This document shows, piece after piece, positions 8,350 to 15,968 of a stretch of 64,000 nucleotides of DNA (its first letter is position 1; the number at the start of each line of letters is the position of its first letter). The notes below the pieces were generated by a model. It saw only the letters and a list, made by a program, of their open reading frames with translations, was not told where the DNA came from and did not search any database. The position numbers and the translations under genes are program-made. The stretch comes from Pseudomonas capeferrum (GTDB taxonomy: Bacteria; Pseudomonadota; Gammaproteobacteria; Pseudomonadales; Pseudomonadaceae), in the NCBI RefSeq assembly GCF_000731675.1, contig NZ_JMIT01000001.1, positions 1,115,526 through 1,179,525 of the forward strand, read 5' to 3'.

Positions 8350-9960
8350 TCAGCGTTGCTTGTAGACGCCCAGGTAACGGGTCGCCTCGGCGTCATCGCC
8401 GGTGAAGCCCTTGACGTCCACCGCGCTGACTGCGGTGTCGGTCATCTGCGAAATCATCATGATCGGGCCGACCTGTTCGTCGTAACGCTTCTGCGCCTGG
8501 TGGTACAGGTTCAGGCGCTTGCCAGGGTCTCGCTCGACCCCGGCTTGCTCGATCAGCGCATTGAGCGGTTGATCGAAGAACGATGCACGCCAGCCCTGGA
8601 AGTTGGGCAGGCCGGCCGCGTCACTGTTGTCGGGGTTGTAAGCGAAGGTACGCAGGCTGAAGTAAGGGTGCGGGTAGCGCTCGGCGCCGCGGGCGACGAT
8701 CATCTCGAAGTTGCGTGCGCGCATTGCGCCGTACACCTGGTTGCCGGTACCGGTGACGATGCTGGCCTTGATGCCGCCCTCGGCCAGGGTCGATTGCATG
8801 CGTGCGGCAATGTCGATGAAAGGCGGTTCGGACAACGTCCGCAGGGTGGTGCTGAAGCCTTGCGGGTAGCCAGCTTCGCTCAGCAACGCCTTGGCCTTGG
8901 CCACGTCCAGCCGGTAGCCAGGGTCTGGCAGGCGTGCGTCCAGGCCCAGTTGCATCGGCTGCTGGTTGAGCAGGCCATAGTGCGGCATGACCTGCTCGTC
9001 GATGCCTTTGTAGTCGATCAGGTAGCGCACGGCCTCGCGCACTTTCGGGTTGGCAAACTCAGGCTGCTTCATGCTCATCGCCACGTAGTACAGGGTGCCC
9101 CGTTGCAAGGGCTGAACCTGCAGCGTGCCGGTGCGCTCGACGGCCTTGATGTCGGGCGCGGCCATGCCATAGGCCAGGTCCAGGTCGCCGCGTTCAAGCA
9201 TCAGGCGCAGCGACTGTGATTCGGTCATGTGCCGCACCAGCACCCGCTTCATCTTTGCCGGGCCTGCCCAGTAGCCGTCGAAACGGTTCATCACCAGCGC
9301 ATCGTTGGCGCTCCACTTGGCCAAGGTGAACGGGCCGCTGCCGGCCTCGTTGGTGACCAGCCAGGCGGCGCCGAGGTCGCCATTCTTTTCATGTTTCAAG
9401 GCCTGCAGGCGGTCGACGATGACCGCACTGGGCGAAGTTGCCAGCGAGTCGATCAGCAGCAGCGGGTCGGTCGGCTGTGGCAGGTCGATGACCAAGGTGT
9501 GTGCATCGCTGGCGCGAATCAGTGCCTGAATGTTGTCGACGGTGTAGCCGTAGGCCTTCCAGGTAGTGGCCAGGCCGTAGTTGAGCTTCATCACGCGGTA
9601 CAGCGACCAGGCCACGTCCTCGGCGGTAAGCGGGTTGCCGGAATGGAACGTAACGTCAGTGCGCAGGTGGAAGGTGATCTGCTTGCCGTCTTCGCTGATG
9701 GCCCAGCGTTCGGCCAGCTGTGGCAGGTGTTTTTCCGGGTTGCCCTGGTCGCGCTTGACCAGCGTGTCGTACAGGTTGGCATTGACTCCGGAGGCATCCA
9801 GGCCCGGCGCGTTGGCCGGGTCGATGGAAAACAGGTTGACCATGCTCATGCCGACGATCAACTGGTCGGCGGGGGTCTTGGCCTGCACGGCAGCCATTGG
9901 CCCCAGCGCCAGGATCGCACCCAGCAGGCTCATGTGCAGCGGGGGGAGTACAGTCTTCAT
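8350..9960 (-). CDS. ABC transporter substrate-binding protein, family 5 (copy 2)
   Basis: A 536-residue periplasmic binding protein with a Sec signal peptide ending near AVQA (residues 1-24) and mature start KTPADQLIVGMSM. Segments such as ITFHLRTDVTFHSGNPLTAE and the C-terminal FNPDN/YNPDNS region are typical of SBP family 5 (DppA/OppA and oligosaccharide binders). It is a close paralogue of the binding protein encoded at 11119-12729: both are 536 residues and share many blocks, for example PADQLIVGMSM, SNPSAFI-like, MTESQSLRLM and VTGTGNQ. AAGGA stands 7 bases before the start at 9960. It sits between the two permease genes. In this locus the ligand is more likely an oligogalacturonide than a peptide, by context. 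Confidence 0.9.
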   Translation of the reverse strand: MKTVLPPLHMSLLGAILALGPMAAVQAKTPADQLIVGMSMVNLFSIDPANAPGLDASGVNANLYDTLVKRDQGNPEKHLPQLAERWAISEDGKQITFHLRTDVTFHSGNPLTAEDVAWSLYRVMKLNYGLATTWKAYGYTVDNIQALIRASDAHTLVIDLPQPTDPLLLIDSLATSPSAVIVDRLQALKHEKNGDLGAAWLVTNEAGSGPFTLAKWSANDALVMNRFDGYWAGPAKMKRVLVRHMTESQSLRLMLERGDLDLAYGMAAPDIKAVERTGTLQVQPLQRGTLYYVAMSMKQPEFANPKVREAVRYLIDYKGIDEQVMPHYGLLNQQPMQLGLDARLPDPGYRLDVAKAKALLSEAGYPQGFSTTLRTLSEPPFIDIAARMQSTLAEGGIKASIVTGTGNQVYGAMRARNFEMIVARGAERYPHPYFSLRTFAYNPDNSDAAGLPNFQGWRASFFDQPLNALIEQAGVERDPGKRLNLYHQAQKRYDEQVGPIMMISQMTDTAVSAVDVKGFTGDDAEATRYLGVYKQR

Positions 9961-9972
9961 GTGGGCGTCCTT

Positions 9973-9986
9973 CTTTTTATAGTTAT
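9973..9986 (-). repeat. Duplicated leader sequence, copy before second binding-protein gene
   Basis: The 14-mer CTTTTTATAGTTAT (plus-strand reading) lies 13 bases upstream of this gene's start and occurs identically at 12740-12753 before the first binding-protein gene. It indicates that the gene duplication carried its 5' leader with it. Confidence 0.7.
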
Positions 9987-10014
9987 GCAATGTGTTCACG
10001 CGGCCCGCTGGGGC

Positions 10015-11052
10015 TCAGCGGGTCCTTGGGTCGAACACCTTGTACAGGGCATCGCTGATCAGGTTGAGGGCGACGAAGATCAGGCCGATCACCAGCACGC
10101 AGCCCATCACCGCGTTCATGTCACCGAGCATCAGGCTGCTGGTGAGGTATTGGCCGAAACCGGGCCAGGCGAACACGGTCTCGATCAGTACCGCGCCTTC
10201 GAGCAGCGAGCCGTAGGCCAGCGCGACGACGGTCAGCAACTGCACGAGGATGTTGCGAAACGCATGGCCCCAGACCACCTGGCGCCGCGACAGGCCCTTG
10301 ACCCGCGCTGTGATGATGTATTCCTGGGAGAGCTGCTCAAGCATGAAGCTGCGCGTCATGCGGCTGATATAGGCCACCGAGTTCAGCCCGAGGATAAGCC
10401 CCGGCAAGATGATGTGGCGCAGCGCACTGCTGAAGGCTTCCCAGTCACGCGCCAAGGCAGTGTCGATCAGCAGCAGGCCGGTCACGTCGGGGACCATGCC
10501 GTCATACGCAAGGTCGATGCGCCCTGCCCCGCCGGCCCAGCCAAGCCAGGCGTAGAACACCAGCAGGCCCATCATGCCCACCCAGAAAATCGGCGTGGAG
10601 TAGCCGAACAAGGTGATGACCCGCGCCACATGGTCGCCCAGCCGGCCCTGGTTGCTGGCGGCGACCACGCCCAGTGGCAGGCCGATGAGGATGCCGAACA
10701 GGATCGCCAGCGTGGCCAGTTCGATGGTCGCCGGGAACACCCGCTTGATGTCGTCCAGCACCGGGTGGCCGGTGAGCAGCGCATTGCCGAAATCGCCGTG
10801 CAGCAAATCGTTGAGGTACAGCCCGAACTGGGTCCAGATCGGTTTGTCCAGGCCCATGGCCTGGTAGACCTGCTCATAGGTGGAGCTGTCGGCATCCGGA
10901 CCGACCACGGCCAGCACCGGGTCCAGCGGCATCACCCGACCAATGAAGAACGTCAGCGCCAACAGGCCAAGCAAGGTCACCAGCACCGTGCTGGCCCGTC
11001 GGGCAGTGGCAGACACGCGGGTGCCCAGCACAGAGGCAGTCGAAAGCAACAT
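10015..11052 (-). CDS. ABC transporter permease, DppB/OppB type
   Basis: A 345-residue permease with an N-terminal membrane segment (TVLVTLLGLLALTFFI, about 24-42), the periplasmic loop with MGLDKPIWTQFGLYLNDLLHGDFGNAL that marks DppB-type subunits, and five more membrane segments. The EAA-like cytoplasmic loop is ITARVKGLSRRQVVWGHAFR and the C-terminus is ISDALYKVFDPRTR. CAGGAG precedes the start at 11052. It follows the first binding-protein gene by 66 bases. It forms the membrane channel with the DppC-type permease. Confidence 0.92.
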   Translation of the reverse strand: MLLSTASVLGTRVSATARRASTVLVTLLGLLALTFFIGRVMPLDPVLAVVGPDADSSTYEQVYQAMGLDKPIWTQFGLYLNDLLHGDFGNALLTGHPVLDDIKRVFPATIELATLAILFGILIGLPLGVVAASNQGRLGDHVARVITLFGYSTPIFWVGMMGLLVFYAWLGWAGGAGRIDLAYDGMVPDVTGLLLIDTALARDWEAFSSALRHIILPGLILGLNSVAYISRMTRSFMLEQLSQEYIITARVKGLSRRQVVWGHAFRNILVQLLTVVALAYGSLLEGAVLIETVFAWPGFGQYLTSSLMLGDMNAVMGCVLVIGLIFVALNLISDALYKVFDPRTR

Positions 11053-11118
11053 AACAGGCTCCTGAAAAAGCGTTCAGCAAACACCGAGGCGTCAGGGGCG
11101 CGCACGCCCCCGTCCCGC

Positions 11119-12729
11119 TCATCGCGACTTGTAGACGTCTTTGTAACGGGTGGTGGCCGCGCTGTGGGCCTGATAGTTCTGCACGTCGTGGTACAGCACC
11201 ACGGTGTCGGTCATCTGTGAAACCGGCAGGATCGCGCCGACCTGGGTGTCGAGCGTGTTCTGGATCTGCTGGTACTGGGCCAGCTGCCGGGCCTTGTCGG
11301 GTTCGACTTCGGCCTGCTCGATCAGGCTATTCAGCTCGGGGCTGTAGAACGAGGTGCGCCAGCCCTGGAAGTTGCTCAGCTTGGCTTCGTCACGGTTGTC
11401 CGGGTTGTACACCAGGGTGCGCAAGCTCGAATGCGGGTGGCGCTCGGCACCGCCACCACCACGGCCGACCAGGATGTCGAAGCTGCGTTCGCGCATGGCG
11501 CCGTAGATCTGGTTGCCGGTACCGGTGACGATGGTGGCCTGTATACCCGCCTGGGCCAGGGTGGCCTGCAGGCTGGAGGCAATGTTGATGAAGGGCGGCT
11601 CGGTGAGCACGCGGATGGTGGTCTTGAAGCCGTTGGGGTAACCGGCTTCGGCCAGCAGTTGTTTCGCCTCGGCCACGTTCAGGCGGTAGCCTGGGTCGTC
11701 CAGGCGTGCCGGCAGGCCCAGCGGCAGTGGCCGTTGATTGAGCTGGCCGTAATGCGGCATGACGGTCTGGTTGATGCCCTGGTAGTCAATCAGCGAGCGT
11801 ACCGCCTTGCGCACGCGGGCGTCGTCGTAGGGCTTTTGCTTCACGCTCAGCGCCACGTAGTAGAGGGTGCCGCGCTGCACGGTCTCGGTGCGCACCTTGT
11901 CGGACTTCTCCAGCGCTTCGATGTCTGGGGCGGACATGCCTTTGGCCAGGTCCAGGTCACCGCGCTCCACCATCAGCCGCAGCGACTGCGATTCGGTCAT
12001 GTTGCGCATGACGATGCGCTTGAGCTTGGCCGGGCCGCCCCAGTAACCGTCGAAACGGCTCATCAGGATCACATCGTTGGCGCGCCAGTCATTGAGGATG
12101 AACGGCCCGCTGCCGGCAGCATGCGTGGTCAGCCAGGCGGCGCCGAGGTCATCGCCCTTCTGGTGCTGTTGGACCACCTTGCGGTCGAGAATGAAGGCAC
12201 TAGGCGATGTCGCCAGGGTGTTGAGCACCAGCAGCGGGTCGGTCGGCCGCGGCAGCTCAAGGACGAAGGTGTGCGCATCACTGGCACGCATGTACTGGGC
12301 GACATTGCCTGCCGTGAAACCGTAAGCCTTCCAGGTCGAGGCCAAGGCCAGGTTGAGCTTGAGGATGCGTTGCAGCGACCAGACGACGTCCTCGGCACTG
12401 AAGGCATTGCCGGACTGGAACGTGACGCCCTCGCGCAGCTTGAACGTGAGGGTCTTGCGGTCATCGCTGACCTGCCAGCTTTGCGCCAGCGCCGGCACCA
12501 GTTGGTCCGGTTGCTGCGCATCCTGCACCAGCAGCATGTCGTACAGGTTGGCGTTGACCTCGGAGACGTCCAGCCCGGTGGCACCGGCTGGGTCCAGGGA
12601 CAACAGGTTGATCATGCTCATGCCGACGATCAACTGGTCGGCGGGTGTCTTGGCCAAAGCAGTGGGTGCCGAGGTCATTGCCAGCGATGCGGCAAGGACC
12701 CCTGCCCAGAATGTGGGAAGTACGCTCAT
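11119..12729 (-). CDS. ABC transporter substrate-binding protein, family 5 (copy 1)
   Basis: A 536-residue periplasmic binding protein with signal peptide (cleavage near TALA) and mature start KTPADQLIVGMSMINL. It is the tandem paralogue of the protein encoded at 8350-9960. Distinctive differences include a GGGG insert (LVGRGGGGAERHPH) and a different C-terminus (HSAATTRYKDVYKSR). The frame is open upstream to 12795 but the ATG at 12729 has AAGG at 9 bases and starts the signal peptide, so it is preferred. Two binding proteins sharing one transporter core usually broaden substrate range, for example oligomers of different length or saturation; that is inference. Confidence 0.9.
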   Translation of the reverse strand: MSVLPTFWAGVLAASLAMTSAPTALAKTPADQLIVGMSMINLLSLDPAGATGLDVSEVNANLYDMLLVQDAQQPDQLVPALAQSWQVSDDRKTLTFKLREGVTFQSGNAFSAEDVVWSLQRILKLNLALASTWKAYGFTAGNVAQYMRASDAHTFVLELPRPTDPLLVLNTLATSPSAFILDRKVVQQHQKGDDLGAAWLTTHAAGSGPFILNDWRANDVILMSRFDGYWGGPAKLKRIVMRNMTESQSLRLMVERGDLDLAKGMSAPDIEALEKSDKVRTETVQRGTLYYVALSVKQKPYDDARVRKAVRSLIDYQGINQTVMPHYGQLNQRPLPLGLPARLDDPGYRLNVAEAKQLLAEAGYPNGFKTTIRVLTEPPFINIASSLQATLAQAGIQATIVTGTGNQIYGAMRERSFDILVGRGGGGAERHPHSSLRTLVYNPDNRDEAKLSNFQGWRTSFYSPELNSLIEQAEVEPDKARQLAQYQQIQNTLDTQVGAILPVSQMTDTVVLYHDVQNYQAHSAATTRYKDVYKSR

Positions 12730-12739
12730 GTGAGATTGC

Positions 12740-12753
12740 CTTTTTATAGTTAT
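12740..12753 (-). repeat. Duplicated leader sequence, copy before first binding-protein gene
   Basis: Identical 14-mer (CTTTTTATAGTTAT on the plus strand) to the one at 9973-9986, again just upstream of a family-5 binding-protein start. On the coding strand it reads ATAACTATAAAAAG, A/T-rich in an otherwise GC-rich operon, so it could also be a translation enhancer or an mRNA processing site. Confidence 0.7.
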
Positions 12754-12798
12754 TGGACTCTCGGGCGGCGCGCACTGTCGCGCGCCGCCATACACGGG

Positions 12799-13953
12799 TC
12801 AGAAGCGCTGCAATGTATGGGTCTCGACGTAGTCGAAGTCGATTTCTTCACCCAGGCCAGGCAGGTCCGACAGGTGGACGAAACCGTCCTTGTCCATCGG
12901 GTCGACCAGGCGTTTGAGGTAGGCCGGCACCTCGTCATAGTCGAGGAACGGGTGCAACAGGCCGCGCTCGTACCAGGTGCAGTTCTTGATGGCCCCGACC
13001 ACGGCCAGGTTGGCTGCGCCGTTGCCGTGGATTTCGCAATCCATGCCGAACGCTTCGGCCATGTGCGCCACTTTCAGGCACGGTGCAATACCGCCGACCC
13101 CGGCAACCCCGGCGCGCAGGATGTCGCACACGTCATGCTTGACCCAACTGGCCCGGCTCAGGTGCTTGCCACCCAGGCTTTCCGGGCCCAGCACCGGGAT
13201 GTCCAGCTGGCCGGCGAGCCAGGCATAGGATTCGGCAGAGTCTTCCATCATTGGTTCTTCGAACCAGGCGAAGTTGAGCTTTTCCAGGGCGCGGCCGATG
13301 GTCAGGGCGTCGGTACGGCTGTACCAGTGGTAGCCGTCGATCATCAGTGCGATGTCGGGGCCGACCGCTTCGCGCACGGCGGCGCAGGCCTTGATGTCCA
13401 TGCTCACGCTGGGCGCGAAGGATACCGGCGGCATCCAGGTGTGCAGCTTGATGGCCTTGTAGCCACGCTTGACCAGGGTTTCGGCAAAACGCCCGTATTC
13501 CTCAGGGGTGGACAAGCCGCCTTCGAGCTCGTCGCCACACATGGTCGAGCCATACGCAGGCACCTTGTCGCGGTAGCCGCCAATCAGCTTGTGCACCGGC
13601 ACGTTCAGCTTGCGCCCGGCCCAATCCCACAAGGCCTGCTCGACCAGTGCCAGGGCGCGATCGGTCAACTGGCTGGCGCTGCCGCGTTGCCAGTGCGCAA
13701 GGTCGTGCCAGATCTTCTCGCGATCAAAGGCATTGGCGCCTACCAGCACTTTGCGCACGAAACCATCGAGCACGTACGGGCGGATCAGTTCAGGGGCACC
13801 CAGTGCATAGCCTTCGTTGCCGCATTCGGTGGTGATGCGCAGCAACGCCATCTTGGCCTGGGTCACGTCACCGGGGTGGGCATGGCCGGCACTGTCGACA
13901 GCGCGGCGCGTGGGGTAGGAAAAAACCTGGACGTTTACAGCAGTGATGATCAT
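12799..13953 (-). CDS. Enolase-superfamily acid-sugar dehydratase or lactone cycloisomerase (mandelate racemase group)
   Basis: A 384-residue member of the mandelate racemase/muconate lactonizing family. Metal ligands are visible as Asp206 (MIDGYH), Glu232 (WFEEPM) and Glu258 (GPESLGG). The barrel lysine motif is K169-L-H171 instead of the usual K-x-K, and His309 (EIHGNG) could be the opposite-face base. At 281, where the group usually has the Asp partner of that His, I read Ala. It is the first gene of the operon and lies opposite uronate dehydrogenase, so hexarate, hexarolactone or a related uronic-acid derivative is the likely substrate. The exact reaction cannot be read from sequence. AAGAAGG precedes the start. 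Confidence 0.85.
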   Translation of the reverse strand: MIITAVNVQVFSYPTRRAVDSAGHAHPGDVTQAKMALLRITTECGNEGYALGAPELIRPYVLDGFVRKVLVGANAFDREKIWHDLAHWQRGSASQLTDRALALVEQALWDWAGRKLNVPVHKLIGGYRDKVPAYGSTMCGDELEGGLSTPEEYGRFAETLVKRGYKAIKLHTWMPPVSFAPSVSMDIKACAAVREAVGPDIALMIDGYHWYSRTDALTIGRALEKLNFAWFEEPMMEDSAESYAWLAGQLDIPVLGPESLGGKHLSRASWVKHDVCDILRAGVAGVGGIAPCLKVAHMAEAFGMDCEIHGNGAANLAVVGAIKNCTWYERGLLHPFLDYDEVPAYLKRLVDPMDKDGFVHLSDLPGLGEEIDFDYVETHTLQRF

Positions 13954-14015
13954 GGACGTCTGAGCCTTCTTATTGGATTTGTGGCGGGTGAGTCACGCTC
14001 TGGAGGCAATCCTAC

Positions 14016-14028
14016 GTCATCATACAAC
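14016..14028 (-). promoter_or_regulatory. Candidate regulator site, transport-operon side
   Basis: Read on the minus strand this is GTTGTATGATGAC, 63-75 bases upstream of the enolase-family start. It matches the plus-strand element at 14204-14216 in 11 of 13 positions. A shared, oppositely oriented element in front of two divergent uronate genes is what one local regulator would need; the FadR-type or LysR-type proteins of this locus are candidates. Confidence 0.4.
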
Positions 14029-14189
14029 TTTTGAAAAGCACCCCTTTAAAACTTTCAAATCCGGCCTGCACGAGCACCTATTTGTGTCTTTTGGGACGTG
14101 TATCGCATTTTAATGTTCGTATCAAACCCTCTAGAAAGCGTATCTCAGGCGCTTAAAAAGAAGTCATCCGACAACCAACCAAGAAATCG

Positions 14190-14218
14190 TAGACAACCCA
14201 AATGTTGTACGATAACTT
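14190..14218 (+). promoter_or_regulatory. Candidate porin promoter with embedded regulator site
   Basis: TAGACA at 14190-14195 and TAACTT at 14213-14218 are separated by 17 bases, giving a weak sigma-70-like promoter about 96 bases before the porin start. The spacer and -10 contain GTTGTACGATAAC (14204-14216), a partly symmetric 13-mer with GTT/AAC ends and a relative at 14016-14028. Binding there would block RNA polymerase. Prediction only. Confidence 0.4.
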
Positions 14219-14313
14219 TGCCGCATCTGATCGCGGCACCCTGCCCCCCACCGCATCCGATGGTGACCACCCGCTTCAAAACGACCTCAACAAAAACAAG
14301 AAAAGAAGATCGA

Positions 14314-15039
14314 ATGAACACCACACTCCGCAATCTCATTGCTGTCAGCACACTCGGCCTGTCTTTCTATGCCTGCGCAGACTCGGCCAGCCTCAACTAC
14401 CGCCACGGCTACACCGAAGACGACAGCATCCATTCCGACCGCATCAAGCTGAATTACCGGATGGAAACCGGCCTGGGGTTCGCCGCCGAGATCAAGTACA
14501 AGACCGCCGGCGACCGTGAGGACGTGGCCTACGACAACATGGTCAACAACGGCCATGAGTTCACCGTGGACTACAACTACAAGCTGAGCCCCAAGTCGAC
14601 CCTTACCCCGGCGTTCCAGATGGACAGCTCCAAGGACGCCACCGCCTACAAGTTCGGCTTGAAGTACAGCTACAAGATCAGCGACACCTGGTACGTCGCC
14701 ACCCGTGTGCGGCATGACGCGCGCAACCTCGACCGCGACCAGATCGATCATTCCAAGGCGGACCGAGCCAAGGACAACCAGAACACCACGCGCCTCGAAG
14801 GTTGGCTGGGCTACACCCCGAAAGGCCCGTGGGCCTTCGAGTACCAGTACATCCACTTCGATACCGACTACATCCGCTACGACAACAAGAAGAGCGACTA
14901 CGAGCAGAACCTGATCATCAAGTACAAGCTCAACAAGCAGTGGGCGCCGTTCATGGAGGTGGGTGACATCAAAGTCAACGCCTATACCGATGACCGCCAG
15001 GCCCGCTGGCGTCTGGGCGTCCAGTACAACTTCATGTAA
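14314..15039 (+). CDS. kdgM: KdgM-family oligogalacturonate-specific porin
   Basis: A 241-residue outer-membrane protein with signal peptide (MNTTLRNLIAVSTLGLSFYA, cleaved near CADS) and a mature part made of alternating polar/aromatic strands, starting SLNYRHGYTEDDSIHSDRIK. The opening R-H-x-Y, the many basic residues facing a pore, the length and the C-terminal QYNFM are those of the KdgM family of small 12-stranded porins for acidic oligosaccharides. It ends in Met rather than the more usual Phe. The ATG at 14314 has AAGAAGA upstream and starts the signal sequence, so the longer open frame from 14098 is not used. It is followed by uronate dehydrogenase, and together with the ABC system explains passage through both membranes. 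Confidence 0.9.
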   Translation: MNTTLRNLIAVSTLGLSFYACADSASLNYRHGYTEDDSIHSDRIKLNYRMETGLGFAAEIKYKTAGDREDVAYDNMVNNGHEFTVDYNYKLSPKSTLTPAFQMDSSKDATAYKFGLKYSYKISDTWYVATRVRHDARNLDRDQIDHSKADRAKDNQNTTRLEGWLGYTPKGPWAFEYQYIHFDTDYIRYDNKKSDYEQNLIIKYKLNKQWAPFMEVGDIKVNAYTDDRQARWRLGVQYNFM

Positions 15040-15048
15040 TGCCGCGCT

Positions 15049-15074
15049 GCCGGGTGCCTGCCAGGTAGCCCGGC
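15049..15074 (+). other. Intercistronic hairpin between porin and uronate dehydrogenase genes
   Basis: GCCGGG at 15049-15054 pairs with CCCGGC at 15069-15074, with CCTG/CAGG able to pair inside. No T-run follows. It may stabilise the porin message or partly terminate transcription, which would set the porin above the enzyme in expression. Confidence 0.4.
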
Positions 15075-15117
15075 GTTATCGCTACCCCCAACGACCTTTA
15101 AAGCCAAGGTGCTGACC

Positions 15118-15948
15118 ATGACCACACTCGCCTCGCCCACTTCGGGCAAACCCTTCAACCGCTTGCTGCTGACCGGCGCTGCCGGCGGGCTCGGGCAGAT
15201 CCTGCGCGAAGCCTTGCAGGCCCACGCCACCGTCGTGCGCGCTTCCGATATCAGTGCGATGGCGCCAGCGGCTGGCGACCATGAAGAGGTGATCAGTTGC
15301 AACCTGGCGGACAAGGACGGGGTACTGGCGCTTGCCCAAGGCGTGGACGCCATCGTTCACCTGGGGGGCATTTCCACGGAGCGTGCGTTCGAAGACATTC
15401 TCGACGCCAATATTCGCGGCACCTTTCATGTCTATGAGGCCGCACGCAAGCACGGCATCAAGCGGGTTGTGTTCGCCAGCTCCAACCATGTGACTGGCTT
15501 CTACCCGCAGGACGAGACGGTGGATGCGCAGTCTGTGCGCCGCCCGGACTGCTACTACGGCTTGTCCAAGTCGTATGGCGAAGACCTGGCCACCTTCTAC
15601 TTTCACCGCTACGGCATCGAAACCGTGAGCCTGCGCATCGGCTCGTCATTCCCCGAGCCACGCAACCTGCGCATGCTCTCGACGTGGCTGAGTTATGCGG
15701 ACCTTGCGCACCTGGTAGAACGTGCGTTGCTCGCCGACAACGTTGGCCACACCGTGGTGTATGGGGTTTCGGCAAACCGTGAGCTGTGGTGGGACAACCG
15801 CTTCGCCGCGCACCTGGGCTTCAACCCGCAGGACAGTTCGGAGCGCTTTCGCGAGAAGCTTGCGCAACAGCCCAAGCCTGCTGCTGACGATGCCAGTGCG
15901 CACCTGCAAGGTGGCGCGTTCACCGCCGCCGGCCCTTTCGGTGACTGA
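15118..15948 (+). CDS. udh: Uronate dehydrogenase (NAD-dependent)
   Basis: A 276-residue short-chain dehydrogenase. The NAD-binding glycine motif is TGAAGGLG near residue 20, and the catalytic pair is in YYGLSKSYGED (Tyr and Lys of Y-x-x-x-K). Blocks FNRLLLTGAAGGLG, VFHVYEAARKHG-like, FASSNH, IGSSFPEPRNLRML and LWWDNRFAAHLG closely match uronate dehydrogenases of Pseudomonas and Agrobacterium. The enzyme oxidises D-galacturonate or D-glucuronate to the aldaro-lactone in the cytoplasm. The ATG at 15118 is preferred over a GTG at 15109. It follows the porin by 78 bases and ends 20 bases from the convergent LysR gene. It is the first committed step of the oxidative uronate route. Confidence 0.93.
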   Translation: MTTLASPTSGKPFNRLLLTGAAGGLGQILREALQAHATVVRASDISAMAPAAGDHEEVISCNLADKDGVLALAQGVDAIVHLGGISTERAFEDILDANIRGTFHVYEAARKHGIKRVVFASSNHVTGFYPQDETVDAQSVRRPDCYYGLSKSYGEDLATFYFHRYGIETVSLRIGSSFPEPRNLRMLSTWLSYADLAHLVERALLADNVGHTVVYGVSANRELWWDNRFAAHLGFNPQDSSERFREKLAQQPKPAADDASAHLQGGAFTAAGPFGD

Positions 15949-15968
15949 AGGCGCCAACGCCAGCGGGC

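Larger units (their letters stand above)
13954..14313. promoter_or_regulatory. Divergent control region between transport operon and porin gene
   Basis: This 360-base gap holds no credible gene and is clearly more A/T-rich than its neighbours. It separates the minus-strand enolase/ABC/GH28 operon from the plus-strand porin and uronate dehydrogenase genes, so both promoters must lie here. Two related 13-mers in opposite orientation (14016-14028 and 14204-14216) and a candidate promoter are listed separately. Confidence 0.7.

Noticed and set aside
9229..11220. Plus-strand open frame over the permease and binding-protein genes
   Set aside because: Antisense to genes with clear motifs; glutamine/histidine-rich composition typical of reverse-strand shadow frames in this genome.
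11431..14034. Plus-strand open frame of more than 860 codons across the binding-protein and enolase genes
   Set aside because: It spans two well-supported minus-strand genes and their gap, is rich in Val/Gly/Arg/His shadow composition, and shows no domain.
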